Positions 11,844 through 26,534 of a stretch of 64,000 bases of DNA are shown here, piece by piece. Source of the stretch: Buddleja alternifolia (lineage: Eukaryota; Streptophyta; Magnoliopsida; Lamiales; Scrophulariaceae); contig CM033408.1 of the NCBI GenBank assembly GCA_019426215.1, positions 31,537,953 through 31,601,952 of the forward strand, given 5' to 3'. The notes under the pieces are model-generated. The model was not told the DNA's origin. It saw nothing but the letters and a program-made list of their open reading frames with translations, and made no database searches. Positions within the stretch are counted from its first letter, which is position 1, and the number at the start of each line of letters is the position of its first letter. The position numbers and the translations under genes were made by a program.

Positions 11844-12830
11844 GTAGTGTGCACGTAGTTAACCCTTACAATAATGAATACCTTTTTCTGCTGCTTGATA
11901 ACATCCACATCCAAGTGCTGGCTAAACAAGACTCGGATATTAGTGATGTCCCTCCTTTTCCTCGCTTCTTTCGTTCTACCAAATGGTTCAGGCGAACTAT
12001 GTCTTAAGTTATTAATTTCTTTCATAAGTGATGACCTAGAAAGGCTTCCTGCAAGACTGCCTCTGATATTCATCCCCCACACAGATGGGAGATGGATTCT
12101 TTACTGGTGTGGAGCAAGTAGCCGGTGTAGTACAATCTGATAAAGACGTTCCAAATCTTTCTTTTGGTGATGCTCCTAGTTTATTTGCTTTTGGACCTTC
12201 ACTTTTATTGTCAAATTGCTTGGATACACTGACCTCCATAGCGTTATCTACTATTTCTTTCTCGTTCAAATGACCCGAATCACGTTCAGTAGCAAAATTA
12301 ATTACACTTTCATTGTTTACATTTTGCCCTAAAATTATTTTCTGGGGCCGCCGATTTAAGGATGACAATGCTGCACTATTACTGTTAGATGACTGCTTCG
12401 CATCACTTCTGCCTGGATCCGAAGAAATTCTTTCAGTAACAGCTTTTGATTTTTACCTCACATTAGATTGTCCTTCAGCTTCTTGCCCAAGAGGCAGCTT
12501 TCTTTTCGAGTTCCTTTTTTTTTAAATGACCTAGTTTTTCAATATAAGAAGCACTAGATGTACCGACACATTTAATTGATCTCACCTTCCTAAGTGCTCG
12601 ACAGTAACCATTACAGCATTCTTATCTCTTACAGTTCTTCTTTTCCTTACAACCTGGTCACTTATCAGATCATTCATATCATCTCTAGCGTCAACTGAAT
12701 TAGCAGCCACTTTTGAATCATTCAGTGCGCATTTCCTTGTTCGATGAGCCACTGGCACAGAGAAACCAAGTGACTAAGCAGACGGCGCTTCTTTTCCGAG
12801 CCTTGAAACCGTTGATCCCATATATGAATG

Positions 12831-12892
12831 GGGGGGGGGGGGTGGGGGGTGGGGGGTTTTGGTGGGGTGGGGGGGGGGGGGGGGGGGGGGGG
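12831..12892. repeat. G-rich low-complexity tract
   Basis: About 60 bases, almost all G with a few T interruptions, at the point where the BRCT homology ends. It could form G-quadruplexes. It could equally be a low-quality assembly patch. Confidence 0.8.
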
Positions 12893-13059
12893 ACCAATTC
12901 TCATTAAAGCCGTGTTCTTCCCTTCTTCTAATTGGATAAAATGTTTGATTTATGATTGATGTTTTTGTTGACGATTATGTGTTTAGTGTTGGGAGATTTA
13001 TGGATTGATAAGGAGTTGATTTTGTTTAAGTTAGCTTGATTTGCTTAACTAAAAATTTG

Positions 13060-13275
13060 GACGGAAAATTTTTGATTTTTCAATTTTACCGGATTAGGAT
13101 TAAATGTGTTGGACAAATAGGACTAAACATGTCAAAAAGGATTAAATGTGTGGGAAAATGGACTTAATTGAAATGGGGTGTTTCAATTTTAGGACTAAAT
13201 GCGTAATTATTTAAGTTACAGGACCAAAAGCTTCACTACCCTATAGTTATAGGATGAAAAATGTAATTTTACCTT
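13060..13275. mobile_element. Truncated member of the 45.6-kb TIR element family
   Basis: Contains repeated AGGATTAAATGTGT and AGGACTAAATGCGTAATTA phrases and ends ATAGGATGAAAAATGTAATTTTACC. This corresponds to the termini of the element at 45598-46289. Only one terminal side was recognised. Confidence 0.5.
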
Positions 13276-13712
13276 TTTTTTTTTTTTTTTTTATGTTTGA
13301 ATTATACTTGATGTTTTTGTTAATGGTTCTGTGATGAATGTTGGGAGTTTTTATGTGAGATGGTTTTATGGATTGATAATGACGCTTGACAGATTGTGAA
13401 GTGCAAGTGAATGTTAATCTTGTGTTCCTTGATTTCGATTGTTTAAGATGTGTTCTGATTGAATTTGTGATCACTTCTGGAGTTTAGTTTTGGGAGTTTA
13501 TTTATGTTTTTGATGTAAAAACTTGTGCAAGATTGTATTTCGAGAGATAAGGTGTTCGTTGTTCAATTTACATTGAAAATGATGCGAAAACGAAGAAAAT
13601 TATCTCTCTGAATTCAGTTGTTGGAAGTCGCCTTATTTTGAAGCGCTTGGAGTAACTACCTAAGTGGTAATATGATTACTCAATGAAAATTGTGTGTTAT
13701 TGGGGAATATTG

Positions 13713-13762
<50 letters not shown>

Positions 13763-14920
13763 CATGTGATGACTCCAATTAACGGGCATAAGAGTATTGT
13801 TGTCGGTGTGTACTAATAGATGTTTGAAATTTCTGATCTAGCTTTAGTGTTGAAGCAAACTCTCATGTTTCTCAAGTGTATATATATTGTGAGAAGAGGA
13901 TGTGCACAGGGCGAATATCTAGACTAGATTCAGCTTCTGCTTGGGGTGTGGATTTGGAATGTGTCTCGATTCAGCTTCACTTATCATTTTCGAAGGCACC
14001 TTTTTGTTATTGATTTTTTGTCTTTGATTTGGGGTTTATGATAATTGCTTATGAAAAGCTAGGCACTCCTTTTGTTTTTGGTTTGCTTATATATGATAAT
14101 TAATAAACAATCCAGAGCCAGAAATGAAACAAGAAGTCACTCTCTAGTAACGCCCTTAATTTGGCAGTTAGTCGGTCCACTTTATTTTTTAGTCCATATA
14201 TGAACAAACGCGTGATAACACGTTATCTTGGATAACTTTTAGGTGCACCGAGATTAGTGGAGCCGCTGAGCCAGTCCACCAACACTGTTGATTGCAGGGG
14301 TGTGATGGAAAAACCATCTCACTCACCCTAATCCAACGGTGTGTGGTCGACCGACTTCATTCTTCTCGGCCCACCATATTTTTGTCTTTGAGATTCTTTG
14401 TTTACGAGTACATAAACATTTAAGACAAACATATCTTCATGGGCCCTTATTGATGTTTCATTTGTCTGTCAATGTTTTTATCCATGACTTCTCTCTGTTT
14501 GTATGTAATAATTTTGTACATTCTGATACTGTTGACTTTAAATCCGGATCTTGTGGTTTTAAAGTGCATCAACCTCTGTTTTGAATCTTTGAAAGTTTGC
14601 AATTTTTGAATTCTTGCATGGTCCTATTGTGTGCCAATGGAAGCTTCTATTTTTCAAAATTGAACTCGAGATTTCATTTAACACATTTTCAGAAACTTGA
14701 TTTTGGTTTTTGAAATAAGCATTGAAGATAAAAGCTACGACGACTTTATATAGATCTTTATTCGACAGGAAATAGCTAAGGGAATGGTATTATATCCTAT
14801 AATACCACAGCCCGGTTGATATTGCATTCCTTACTTGTGCATACATACATACATAAATATAATTAGAACGACTAAAATTATGGGTCGGGTTTTAATTTGT
14901 GGAATTCATGTTGAATGCAG
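13276..14920. other. Gene-poor interval
   Basis: Apart from the TC microsatellite this interval is AT-rich with no gene I can support. Positions 14240-14345 hold a short segment with CCAACACTGTTG and AATCCAACGGTGTG phrases, similar to part of the foldback at 45390. No further exons of the RBR fragment at 14921 were found here. Confidence 0.4.
13715..13758. repeat. (TC)n microsatellite
   Basis: Uninterrupted TC dinucleotides over about 44 bp. Confidence 0.95.
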
Positions 14921-15062
14921 ATGTGGGATCAGTTTCTGCTACAAGTGTGGAAAGCAAGTTCACAAGCATTGGTGTAGTTGCGACAAGCATCTACGTGCTG
15001 CGAATGGTGCTTCAGAATCTGTATTCTTCTCGTCTTCCTCACATTTGCGCTCTTTTTCTTGA
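14921..15062 (+). pseudogene. Orphan last exon of an RBR-type E3 ubiquitin ligase
   Basis: After a good acceptor (TTGAATGCAG, ending at 14920) the frame reads CGISFCYKCGKQVHKHWCSC and continues 20-odd residues to TGA at 15060-15062. The C-x4-C-x2-C with a following H-x-C-x-C pattern is that of the RING2/Rcat half of RBR ligases, including the catalytic-type cysteine region. No upstream RING1 or IBR exons were recognised in the preceding 2 kb, so this is most likely a gene remnant or a duplicated 3' exon. The upstream exons could instead be very distant or too diverged for reading by eye. Confidence 0.6.
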
Positions 15063-16080
15063 CGTTGGCCTCGGCCAGGCACAAAAGAATCACTAAATTA
15101 TGATCTCTTAACAGTTGAAAATATAAGGGAAGTTGAGCAGGTTTATTTTGTATAGCTTTGGTGAAAGTGGAGATGGGATTATTGATATACATGTATAATT
15201 CCTCCATTTTTTATTCTGGTTCAACATCTATTGTCTACCAATTACTTGCATATAAATATAGTTTCTATTTGTGATATATACTCGAAGATAGTTGAACTAG
15301 AATATGAGTTTGATTAGGTTGTGTTTGGATGGGAACAAATACTACTATATGGATGAAATCTCTAGCTTTGGATATAAATTGACTCTAGGGTTGCGCATGT
15401 GAAATTTGTTAATTATTCAATTTTTGGGTGGAAATTATCAAAATTTGTGCTTTTGGGTTGTAAAATATAATTTTTGATATTTTAATTAACCCTAATAGTT
15501 ACCAATTTGATGAGAAATTAGAGGGGGAATATATTTGATGAAAATATGACAGTTTAGGGATTATATTTGATTAGCCCCGTAAATGGGGGACTAAAATTGA
15601 ATTAGGTGTATAACTAGGGGTCAAATGAATTTTTTCAAAAAAAAAACAAAAAAAAACCTTTATTTGAAGAATTCCCACATGGTTGTAATTGGCAAAAACT
15701 CAAAAAATTAATCTTTAATTTCTACAATGAGACGGAGCCTGAGGCGCTTGTGAGGGCACCCATCCCTTCAACTTTGATAAAAAAAAATAAAATTGCCAAA
15801 AGCTTTTTATATTCGGAATTTCACCTTCCAAAATCTAAAATATCAAGTTTTTTTCCTTCTGTTCCGTATTCGTTCCCCAAATTCCAAATCCTGACCTGTC
15901 AATTGCACTATTTCATTTAGGCTTCAGGGTTCTCAAAATTCAAGATGTTGAAATAATTTTAGAAAATATGAGGTTCGATTTGTAAATACGGTATAAGTAA
16001 GTGATTAACCCAAAAATTAAATTACAAAGTTGCAAATGTGCAGTTACCAACCCATACCCGGTTACCCAACCACTAGCAAA
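15063..16080. other. Intergenic upstream of the RD19 gene
   Basis: AT-rich. At 15317 there is a lone GGTTGTGTTTGGATGGG end of the MITE family at 6785. No gene was recognised. Confidence 0.4.
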
Positions 16081-16103
16081 TTTCTTGCGCAAATCACTTT
16101 CCT

Positions 16104-16158
16104 CCACGTGTCAACTCACAATTGGTCCACCTCCTTTCATACTCCTGGACTATAAATA
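16104..16158 (+). promoter_or_regulatory. RD19 promoter: ABRE/G-box and TATA box
   Basis: CCACGTGTC at 16104-16112 contains a perfect CACGTG G-box and the ABRE core ACGTGTC. TATAAATA at 16151-16158 lies 52 bp before the ATG, which suits a start site near 16185. ABREs confer abscisic acid and drought response in plants, and RD19 was first described as a dehydration-responsive gene. That this site works is inference. Confidence 0.65.
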
Positions 16159-16209
16159 ACCCCCAAACGCAATATCTGAGAGGCAACAGAATAGAGCAAG
16201 ATACACGCC

Positions 16210-18981
<2,772 letters not shown>

Positions 18982-20022
18982 GATTCTGCAGTTAAATTAT
19001 TTCGCCTCATCCATGTACATAGAGGTGTTGCTGCATTTTATTACTGTCAAAGAATTCGTGCTTTTGTTTTCTTTTTTACTTGATTAAAACAATTCTCGGA
19101 TTTTCAACCCCATGTGATTGACGAAACAATCAAAATGTAATTATGTATGGTTGACATTCTTGCTTAACGTTGGCCTTTGGCTACTTGAAGAATTACTGAG
19201 CAAATTGCCAACGCAGCTTGACGTTTGCTACTAATTCCATCCAGGTATGCTGAAAATAAGCCTCACTTTATTTTCTTCACGCTCTTTCCTTTCTTTCATT
19301 TTCTTTACTTTATGTTCATTAAACAGAACAAATTAGGGGTGTTATTCTCCTCGAAGCGAATTGAAATTTCGGTTAACCAATATACCAAATCGAATACCGC
19401 ATATGTGAACAGAGTGCATTTCGATCCTTTTTACTTCGGTAATTGGTCAACCGAATTGAAATGCAACTTTATCATGTACCTCGAAACAAAATCGAAGTGA
19501 AAACTAATGTGTATACCTATTCTCGGTTTTATAAATGAACACCAAATTGTCGATTTAACATATAATAATTAAATCATACCTAATCACAATCATCAAAATA
19601 ATCAAACACAGACAAACTTGCTAAAGATTTTAAAATTCTAAGATAGTAAAGAAAGTAAAAGATTGTTACTCATTTCCAGTTCCTATCGCAACAATTACAC
19701 AAAATCCAAAAGCAGGAAAATCGATTTTTCTTTTTCCTTGCAAAAAAGTAACATGATATGCATGCCAAGCTGATATATTTGGGAGTATATTACATGTGAT
19801 TCTTGGTTATAACTTCTGAAAAAAACTAGGCAATGCAGACCTCACATAAAGCCTGCTTATTCCTCTCTCAGATGACAAATGATGAGAGAGAGAGACGCAA
19901 AAATGCTCTATTTAGCACCACTGGCTTCTCTCGTGGCTCATTCCAAAAGAAATTAGGGAGAAGACTTCCGTTCAACAACATCAAATCTTTATTTTAGCTG
20001 TAACGTTAATCACAGAGCATCA
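18982..20022. other. Intergenic between the protease gene and the VHA-a pseudogene
   Basis: The first 250 bp probably hold the protease 3' UTR. Around 19340-19540 there is sequence rich in CGAATTGAAATTTCGGTTAACC and similar phrases that looks like an old dispersed repeat. No gene was recognised. Confidence 0.4.
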
Positions 20023-21789
20023 TCATTCCTTATCATTATCGAGCAAAGAAAACGAGAATGGATAAAATTTGTATCCATCTTCCTTGTAAAACTTATTTTG
20101 GAATTCGACCCTGTGAAGCCTTAATGCACGAAAGAAAGCACCGAGTGTTTCCATCTTTAGCAATATTCCAACGGTAGCACAAATGAAAATGAAGATACCA
20201 ACAATAAGGATAACAACATCATCGTAAGTGCAGGATGATGGATAATCAAACTGTATCGGTTTCTTTGTAAGGGTAATTGTAATTAAACTACATCCAGAAT
20301 TTTAGGCCTTTTTTAAAAGCTTTCCGACTATAGAAGTTAATTTCAATTGGCATATAGACCTACACCTTTCCTTATTCATTTTTTGGTGAAGCGGGGAGTC
20401 TAATCAGTGAAGTTTCACTTATTTAAAAGAGATGACCTCAAAAATCTGGCCCTCTCAACTCAATCCCACCTTTTCTACAAAGAAATCATCATAGAAAAAT
20501 AACTTGAACCCTCCAAGAAAACTCAAAGCAGAATTATAGATTTTCTGAAAACCGAACAAGATGTGCAGATATATTTTTTATCTTCAAATATGAATAGTGT
20601 CACTATGCCCTAAAATTCCAAAGTTTCTATTCAACTAATTCATACGCACGTTTCCTTGTCTTCATATTGGTTTCAAACGTGTTTTGTTCATTGTTGCTTC
20701 AATTTAGAGCATTATGACTTTATTACTTGCGCATCTTTTGCTGTTTAGATACTTTTATAACAGTACAGCACAATCAAAAAGCTTATCACGCTCAAACTAC
20801 TTGTTTCCCGTCTCCCATCCCCTACTTTATAGTACAATAAAAAGGACAATAACAGGAATGAGTATAGTATGAAGCCTAGATAGTAATGTATTAACGAGAC
20901 AAGAAATAGTTCAAGGAAATGTATGAACTTACCCCCATGCAAGAAGAAGAACCTTCTCATAGAACACACCGGACAACTCAGAGTGGGCAAGGCTGACCAA
21001 CACCGAAAATGGGAAGGAAAAAGGGGGAAAAAATAGAAGATATTTGAATGTTAGCAAGATAAGAACTGAATATTTAATTAGCGTAAAGAAGAACTGATAA
21101 ATGGAAAGATATTTTCTATCCCTATATTGAGGTGATTTCAAATAGTAATACGTATAATCAAAGAGAAAATCAAATTACTCGTGATTTTTCTTAAATGATC
21201 AAATTACTCATGTTTCAAGTGAACATTTCAAAAATTATTCACTGTACAAAGTGAACGTTACAACAAACTCAAAGCATAGTTTTTCGGCTTTCAGAAAAAA
21301 GAAAAGAAAGGGAACTACTGGTTCAGGCATATATTAAGGTGGTGAAGCATATACCTGAGAGCCCATAAACGAAGATAAGAGGCTGTATTTGAAACTGCTC
21401 CAAGCACAATTCAATTGTATGTATGAGCTGATGTATTAATACTTCACTGAATTCCAATACATGTCTGTGGGAATTATGATTTGCTTCTGACTGTAAAGAA
21501 TCTTCTCCATCAGGAAGGGGTGCATAGGACTCTCCTTGGTGCCTCTGAGAAAGCACATCAAACAAAATGGTAGAATAATAACACAAGATGTTAGAAAATT
21601 AAGCTAGAATTTATAATGAATAAATAACAAGAGAGAGTGGAAACTTGCATACGTCGTGTTGCATCTTCAAAAGGAAAGGCTTTGGAAGCAGCATCCATGG
21701 AACAGAGTCAAGGGACACTAGTAATAGCACAAGCTGGAGAAATGATTAATGAAATGAGCTTCAATCAACTTGGAAAGCACAGAAAACAT

Positions 21790-22021
21790 TAAGGTTGTGT
21801 TTGGATCGGAGGATTTGAGAGCTGAGGATTTCAATCCATAATAACAATCCTTGCATTTGTTTGGATAATTTTGAATTGTTATGGATTTCAGAATTTTTAC
21901 AACCATTTTAGATATTTTTTCAATCAATATGCTTGGTTTGAAATTCGTCTAATATTAGCATCATTTGAAATCTCCAAATCATTCCCTCAGATCCTTATCC
22001 TTCAATCCAAACACAACCTAA
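21790..22021. mobile_element. MITE with GGTTGTGTTTGGA termini, in a VHA-a pseudogene intron
   Basis: Starts TAAGGTTGTGTTTGGAT and ends AATCCAAACACAACCTAAG, a good inverted pair. The internal GGATTTGAGAG...CAAATCATTCCC resembles the element at 6785. About 230 bp. Confidence 0.82.
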
Positions 22022-25000
22022 GTGATTTGACAAATCAATTGTATAGGCTGAAAAAATTATTGTTCCGTAAATGATTACTAAATCTGAGTTGTCTTCTGAC
22101 CAGGGACAAGCTGGTTTTCACCGATCTCATCAGTAGGACTCAGAAACATGTAGATCATCACGTCATACAAATCAGCTTGGGATCCAGTGCACCATTTAAT
22201 GATGATAAGGACAGAAAGGTAGTCAAACAGATATTATCTGGGGAATAAATTGGAACCTGGAATGGCAATAGTTGCATAAGTTGACAAGCCATCGATATGA
22301 AATATAAAGATAATAATTCTTCCGAAGAATTTGGCATAAAAAAATAAATAGGAACCTTTTTTAGATGCAAGTAACCTACATCAACTTACCATGTATTTAG
22401 GCTATTCTTGAAGATTTGGGCATTAAAATAGCTCACCATTATTCCCAGGATTAAAATACCTGCAAGACGGATCACGACACACATATGCTGAAGGAGCAAA
22501 TAATTCAAATGGCACCGATAAAAATTCATAATAGATGAACCCCGTGTAAATTGAAAATAGTGCCATCAACATAATTACATAACGCCCACCAAAAGTCATT
22601 TCCATGATGTCTCCAAATTCCTGCATTCATAAGTTAATCATGTCATAAATTATAACCTCCAAACTTAGAGATTGGATGAGACAATTTAAAGGGCAGTCGG
22701 AAAATTGTAACAAGATTTTCTAAGTGGTGACTACTAATTATCAAATTGATTCAACGCAACGTCAATTTCATGTTTATATTCAAAGAATAAAATTTATTGT
22801 TACATTGAATATAAGGAAAATTGCTAACTAATTATCCATGACTTGGTAGGTGTGCGTAGATGCTCTAGAAAATGCCAGTGTTGGCTAATATTGATATCAG
22901 TTTTTTGCTCCAAACTCTGATCTACTTTCCACCAGAAAAATTTAAAATATGATGAGCTTCCAGAAATTGGAAGTCATTTAGATCTCTAAGGACATTCTTC
23001 ACGAATTATAGCTCAGATTATCTAAATGTATTATTTGGGACTTTACGAACATTTCACTATTCCATACTTCAAAGAAGGATCAAGTTGTATTAGCTCAACT
23101 TTGGGTGGGGGGGTGGGGGGGGGGGGGGGATGTAAAGAAATAAGTGATTGATATACTGCAAATAGCTAAAGTACATATATACGAAATTACCTGACTTGAG
23201 AGTTTTTTTTTTCTCCGATAATAAACTATAACGTAGCAAGTAAGAGGCATATGCCATGCCTCCAATCCCCAAACATGAAGGCGAAAAGAAATGGGAAGGT
23301 GACTATAGTGAATACACCAGGGTTTGCTTCTTGATACTTAGCCACTCTGAAATGAAGTAAAGAAAATGGTATGAAGTTCCATCTGTGGTAGACACGATAC
23401 CTCAAAGCAAAATAAGTAATTTATCATATAGTGCAGGAGCTGCTATGATACCAGTCCATGACAGGGTATTATGTTTAAGTATTTGAGCAAAGGGGAAAAT
23501 AATAACATAAATAGAAAACCAACATATACACTTTGGTGGATCAATGACAATAAACCCTGTTATGGATGTCTAGCATGCTTTTCCACTACTGGACAACACT
23601 TTGCTCTTGCAAGAAACCAGTATAGAGCGGAAGCATTAATGGATCCTTGTGGAGTGAACTTTAAGAAATTTCAGATTAGTAATATTCCACTTCACATGCC
23701 TCCGAAGGACTGGATAGCTAAAATCGAAAGATAGTAATCAGATGTTTTTCCTACAATACAAAGTCAAATTGCGTTCAACCTCAATCACATTAGTGCACAT
23801 CTTCAAATTACCCTGCAAGAACGCTAGCCCTTTCTATGAGATTCTCTCCACATTTTCTTCATCTCTCAACCCAACCCCCACAGCGGAGTTCTCATTCTGT
23901 TCTTACTAATAAAGGGTAGGAAGGTGAGAAGAGTCAACACTGAGAGGTGTTATGTTAACCAAAATATGTTACGTTACTACATTCCAAATATCACATGAAA
24001 GACGTGCATGTCTTCCATGTTTTTCAGTCCTTTAACCTGAAATACAATAGAGACTCCAGGTTGAACTCATCTAAAAGTAGTGAAACAAATCATTTACAAA
24101 TAGGTGAAGATACCTCAAGGTCATCCAAACTTAGAACAGCTTGGGTCCCAGATCTTGCTGGTGGTGGCAACCCTGCCTTTGACATTTGGTCTCAGAAAAC
24201 GCTCAATTTACGTGCCATTTCTCCACATTTTTCAATCTTTGGAAGAGACAAAACAAAGAATAATTTTGCAAATACTCTATTACAAGAATACACTTTGAAA
24301 ATTGGAGGCAACACAGATTCAAACCCAAGGTTTTCAAAGTTTAAGCGAGCGGGTTCCTAGGTGTGGGTGTGTGTGTGTGTGGAAGACATTAACACTTCAA
24401 AAAGAATCAGAGAGGGGGCTCGGGCCAATGCTACCATTCCTAGTAGACTAGTCATAGTGTAGGTGTGTTCGTGCCACAGTACTCTTATCTACATAGTTCA
24501 CTGTTTCCTCTATAGTTTCCTCCTTAATTATTATCTCACAATAATTCAAAGTATTCAACAAAGCATCTAATATGATTATTTGTAACAAGAACTAAACATC
24601 TATTGTTTCTTCGCCGGCCAACACTCTTTGGATCGATCTGTTAAGCTTTTAACTTATATATACAGTGGCTTTCAAAAAAATAAGCATTTAAAGACGGTCA
24701 TATCTTTGTCTCAACTCTTTCTGTAAACTTCAAAACTGGGAAAAAAAAAAAGAATGGTGATGAAATGCTAAATTCACACATCAATCTCAGTTTTCATACA
24801 AAGTGGCTGTCTGAACGCCATCATAAGCTTTAAATTAATTACCATAGCAATTTGATTGTCAGCTATTTTCAAGGAATTTATTATTGCTGGTGCACTATTA
24901 CATAATCATGTTGTCAAGTTTGTTGAGTAGTTCCTTCAACAGACTGTAAATTACAGTTAGCTCACCAACCGTAAAAAGAACTTGACCGTCTGTCATGTAT

Positions 25001-26056
25001 ATGAATATGATTGATGATAAAGGACATTAGCATTCATATCTTTAAGGATGGGACATTGTTGATTAGAAACTATTTACCTGAATGGCATATGTTTGCTGGA
25101 ATGGGCTCTTTTTTCCACATTTAGCTGCAAGGAGAAAGAAAACAGAATCATTCATAAAGAGAGAGTTGATGCAGCTAAAAAATGAAAAGACAAGTAGTGC
25201 CATTTATATAGTAATTGACGAAAGAAAGCAACTCCCAAACCAACAAGGTCAATATCAGTTACGAGCAAAATTTAGAAACATGGACTTGTATGCATAATAT
25301 ATAGTAATAAACATGTGTAGCTTCCATCCGTATTCATGTAATTCTTAATATACAGTTGAAAAGAAAATCAATGAACTTCTCTTCTCTCCCTTTTTTCTAC
25401 TCTGCATCAGTAGCTTCACTTCTAGGTTTCTTAATGGAGAGGGATGAAACTGGAGATTTGCTAGAGCGCCTTATATGTCTTTTAAGCACGATATAACACA
25501 TAGCAAAATGAACAGCAATTGATACAACATTAATAATCAAAAAAGAATAAACAGAAACTTGTAGTTATCTCCATCTCATCACTTTTTAAGAAGATTTTCC
25601 AGATTGTTTACACGAGCAGCTTAGTCAAATCTTTGCTAATACTAGATTCATAGTTCCAAATTGTTACTCCAGAGGAGCAACTCCCAATTTAATTACTGCA
25701 GCACACACAAAAAGTGATACACCTATAGCAACTACAGCTGAACCCTAGTTAAGCATATTACCTGAAAACACTTTCAAATAAAAGTCTCCACGCGAAAACA
25801 ATCAAGATAAACATTAAACAGAAAAAGCAAATTTGAATTGACAGTCTCGAATTACTCAAGCAAACACGAACATACTCTAAATCACTCCCGACAAAGACAG
25901 CAGAACGTAAACCGCAACACATTAATGGAAAAATGCAATTCACACCATTTAAGAAGCTACACTTCAAGCTACTTTCATAAAAACGTCACATACAGCTCAT
26001 TCACGGCAAAAACACAATTAGCGTCTCATCATCTCAACCTCTTCATCCTTATATAA

Positions 26057-26058
<2 letters not shown>

Positions 26059-26094
<36 letters not shown>
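26059..26094. repeat. (GT)n microsatellite
   Basis: About 18 GT units followed by a short TA run, in the first intron of the VHA-a pseudogene. Confidence 0.95.
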
Positions 26095-26103
<9 letters not shown>

Positions 26104-26534
26104 ATATCAGTTCATCGCTAATAACTACATTTACGTTCCAAATCATTACTCCGGAACAAAATCAACACCACAACAACAAAATAACACGCAGCTACAGCAC
26201 ATTACGAGAAAACTCGCAATCAAAACTCAATCAAAACAACACCAAATGTAAACAAGTAAACAAAAATTACGAACATCTATGATATGAATATGGCCGAGCT
26301 CTCCCAGGTATGAAACACCGAGGCGAGCGGATTCAACGGTGAGGATCAGCTGCACGGGTTGCATTGGCTCTGATCGCATCAGATCCATCGGCGGACAGCA
26401 TTCTCCTCTTCCTCGCTCCGCCATTTTCACCGTCCGATTAGGTTACCTTATATACTCAACTCTGTAACTATCTATATCGACAAGTCTCTCCGATGAAGCG
26501 AAATGAATTGTTTTATATGTGTGTATATATATAT

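Larger units (their letters stand above)
10292..12831 (-). pseudogene. BRCT-domain DNA-repair protein, decayed and 5'-truncated
   Basis: The exon series matches a plant BRCT-domain DNA damage-response protein. Exons run 11882 to about 12831, 11282-11549, 11130-11210, 10625-10736, 10468-10534 and 10292-10385. Recognisable pieces include FSVPVAHRTRK, KEARKRRDITNIRVLFSQH, THFVADEFVRTRNMLEAI with VVTHLWLESC (the BRCT core), GQKVLITRNTKPG and DDLLILSCEEDY. The reading frame is broken. There are in-frame stops near 12773 and 12462 in the long exon. Single-base frame slips lie near 12040, near 11535 (a GGGG run) and near 11292. The 5' end stops at a G-rich tract. Splice sites are kept, so decay looks moderate in age. 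Uncorrected assembly errors could mimic some slips but hardly all the stops. Confidence 0.82.
20023..26424 (-). pseudogene. Vacuolar H+-ATPase subunit a (VHA-a), decayed copy
   Basis: The exon order is that of the V0 subunit a. The start exon is 26275-26424 ([23 protein letters not shown]). Further exons are 25078-25124 and 24114-24236 (MSKAGLPPPARSGTQ). Membrane-domain exons are 23191-23346 ([19 protein letters not shown]) and 22460-22620 ([20 protein letters not shown]), with more in 22380-22440, near 22100-22260, 21320-21700 and 20930-20998 (LAHSELSGVFYEKVLLLAW). The C-terminal exon ends near 20023 ([20 protein letters not shown]). It is broken: an in-frame TGA lies in 24114-24236 and a TAG in the 23191-23346 exon. 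A 2-nt gain occurs in 25078-25124 and a 1-nt loss in the TIELCLEQF region. The exons for roughly residues 100-400, and those between the YVCRDPSC and MVSYFNA segments, are missing. Confidence 0.88.

Noticed and set aside
12036..12368. Treating the BRCT segment as an intact single-exon gene
   Set aside because: The frame is one part of a longer exon that has stops on one side and a frame slip on the other.
12713..12907. Frames encoding poly-Gly on plus and poly-Pro on minus
   Set aside because: Produced by the G-rich tract at 12831-12892; not a gene.
23471..23734. Plus-strand open frame of 87 codons containing CYGCLACFSTTGQHF
   Set aside because: Lies within the VHA-a pseudogene span, matches no family known to me and has no promoter or partner exon. 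Weak possibility of an unknown fragment.
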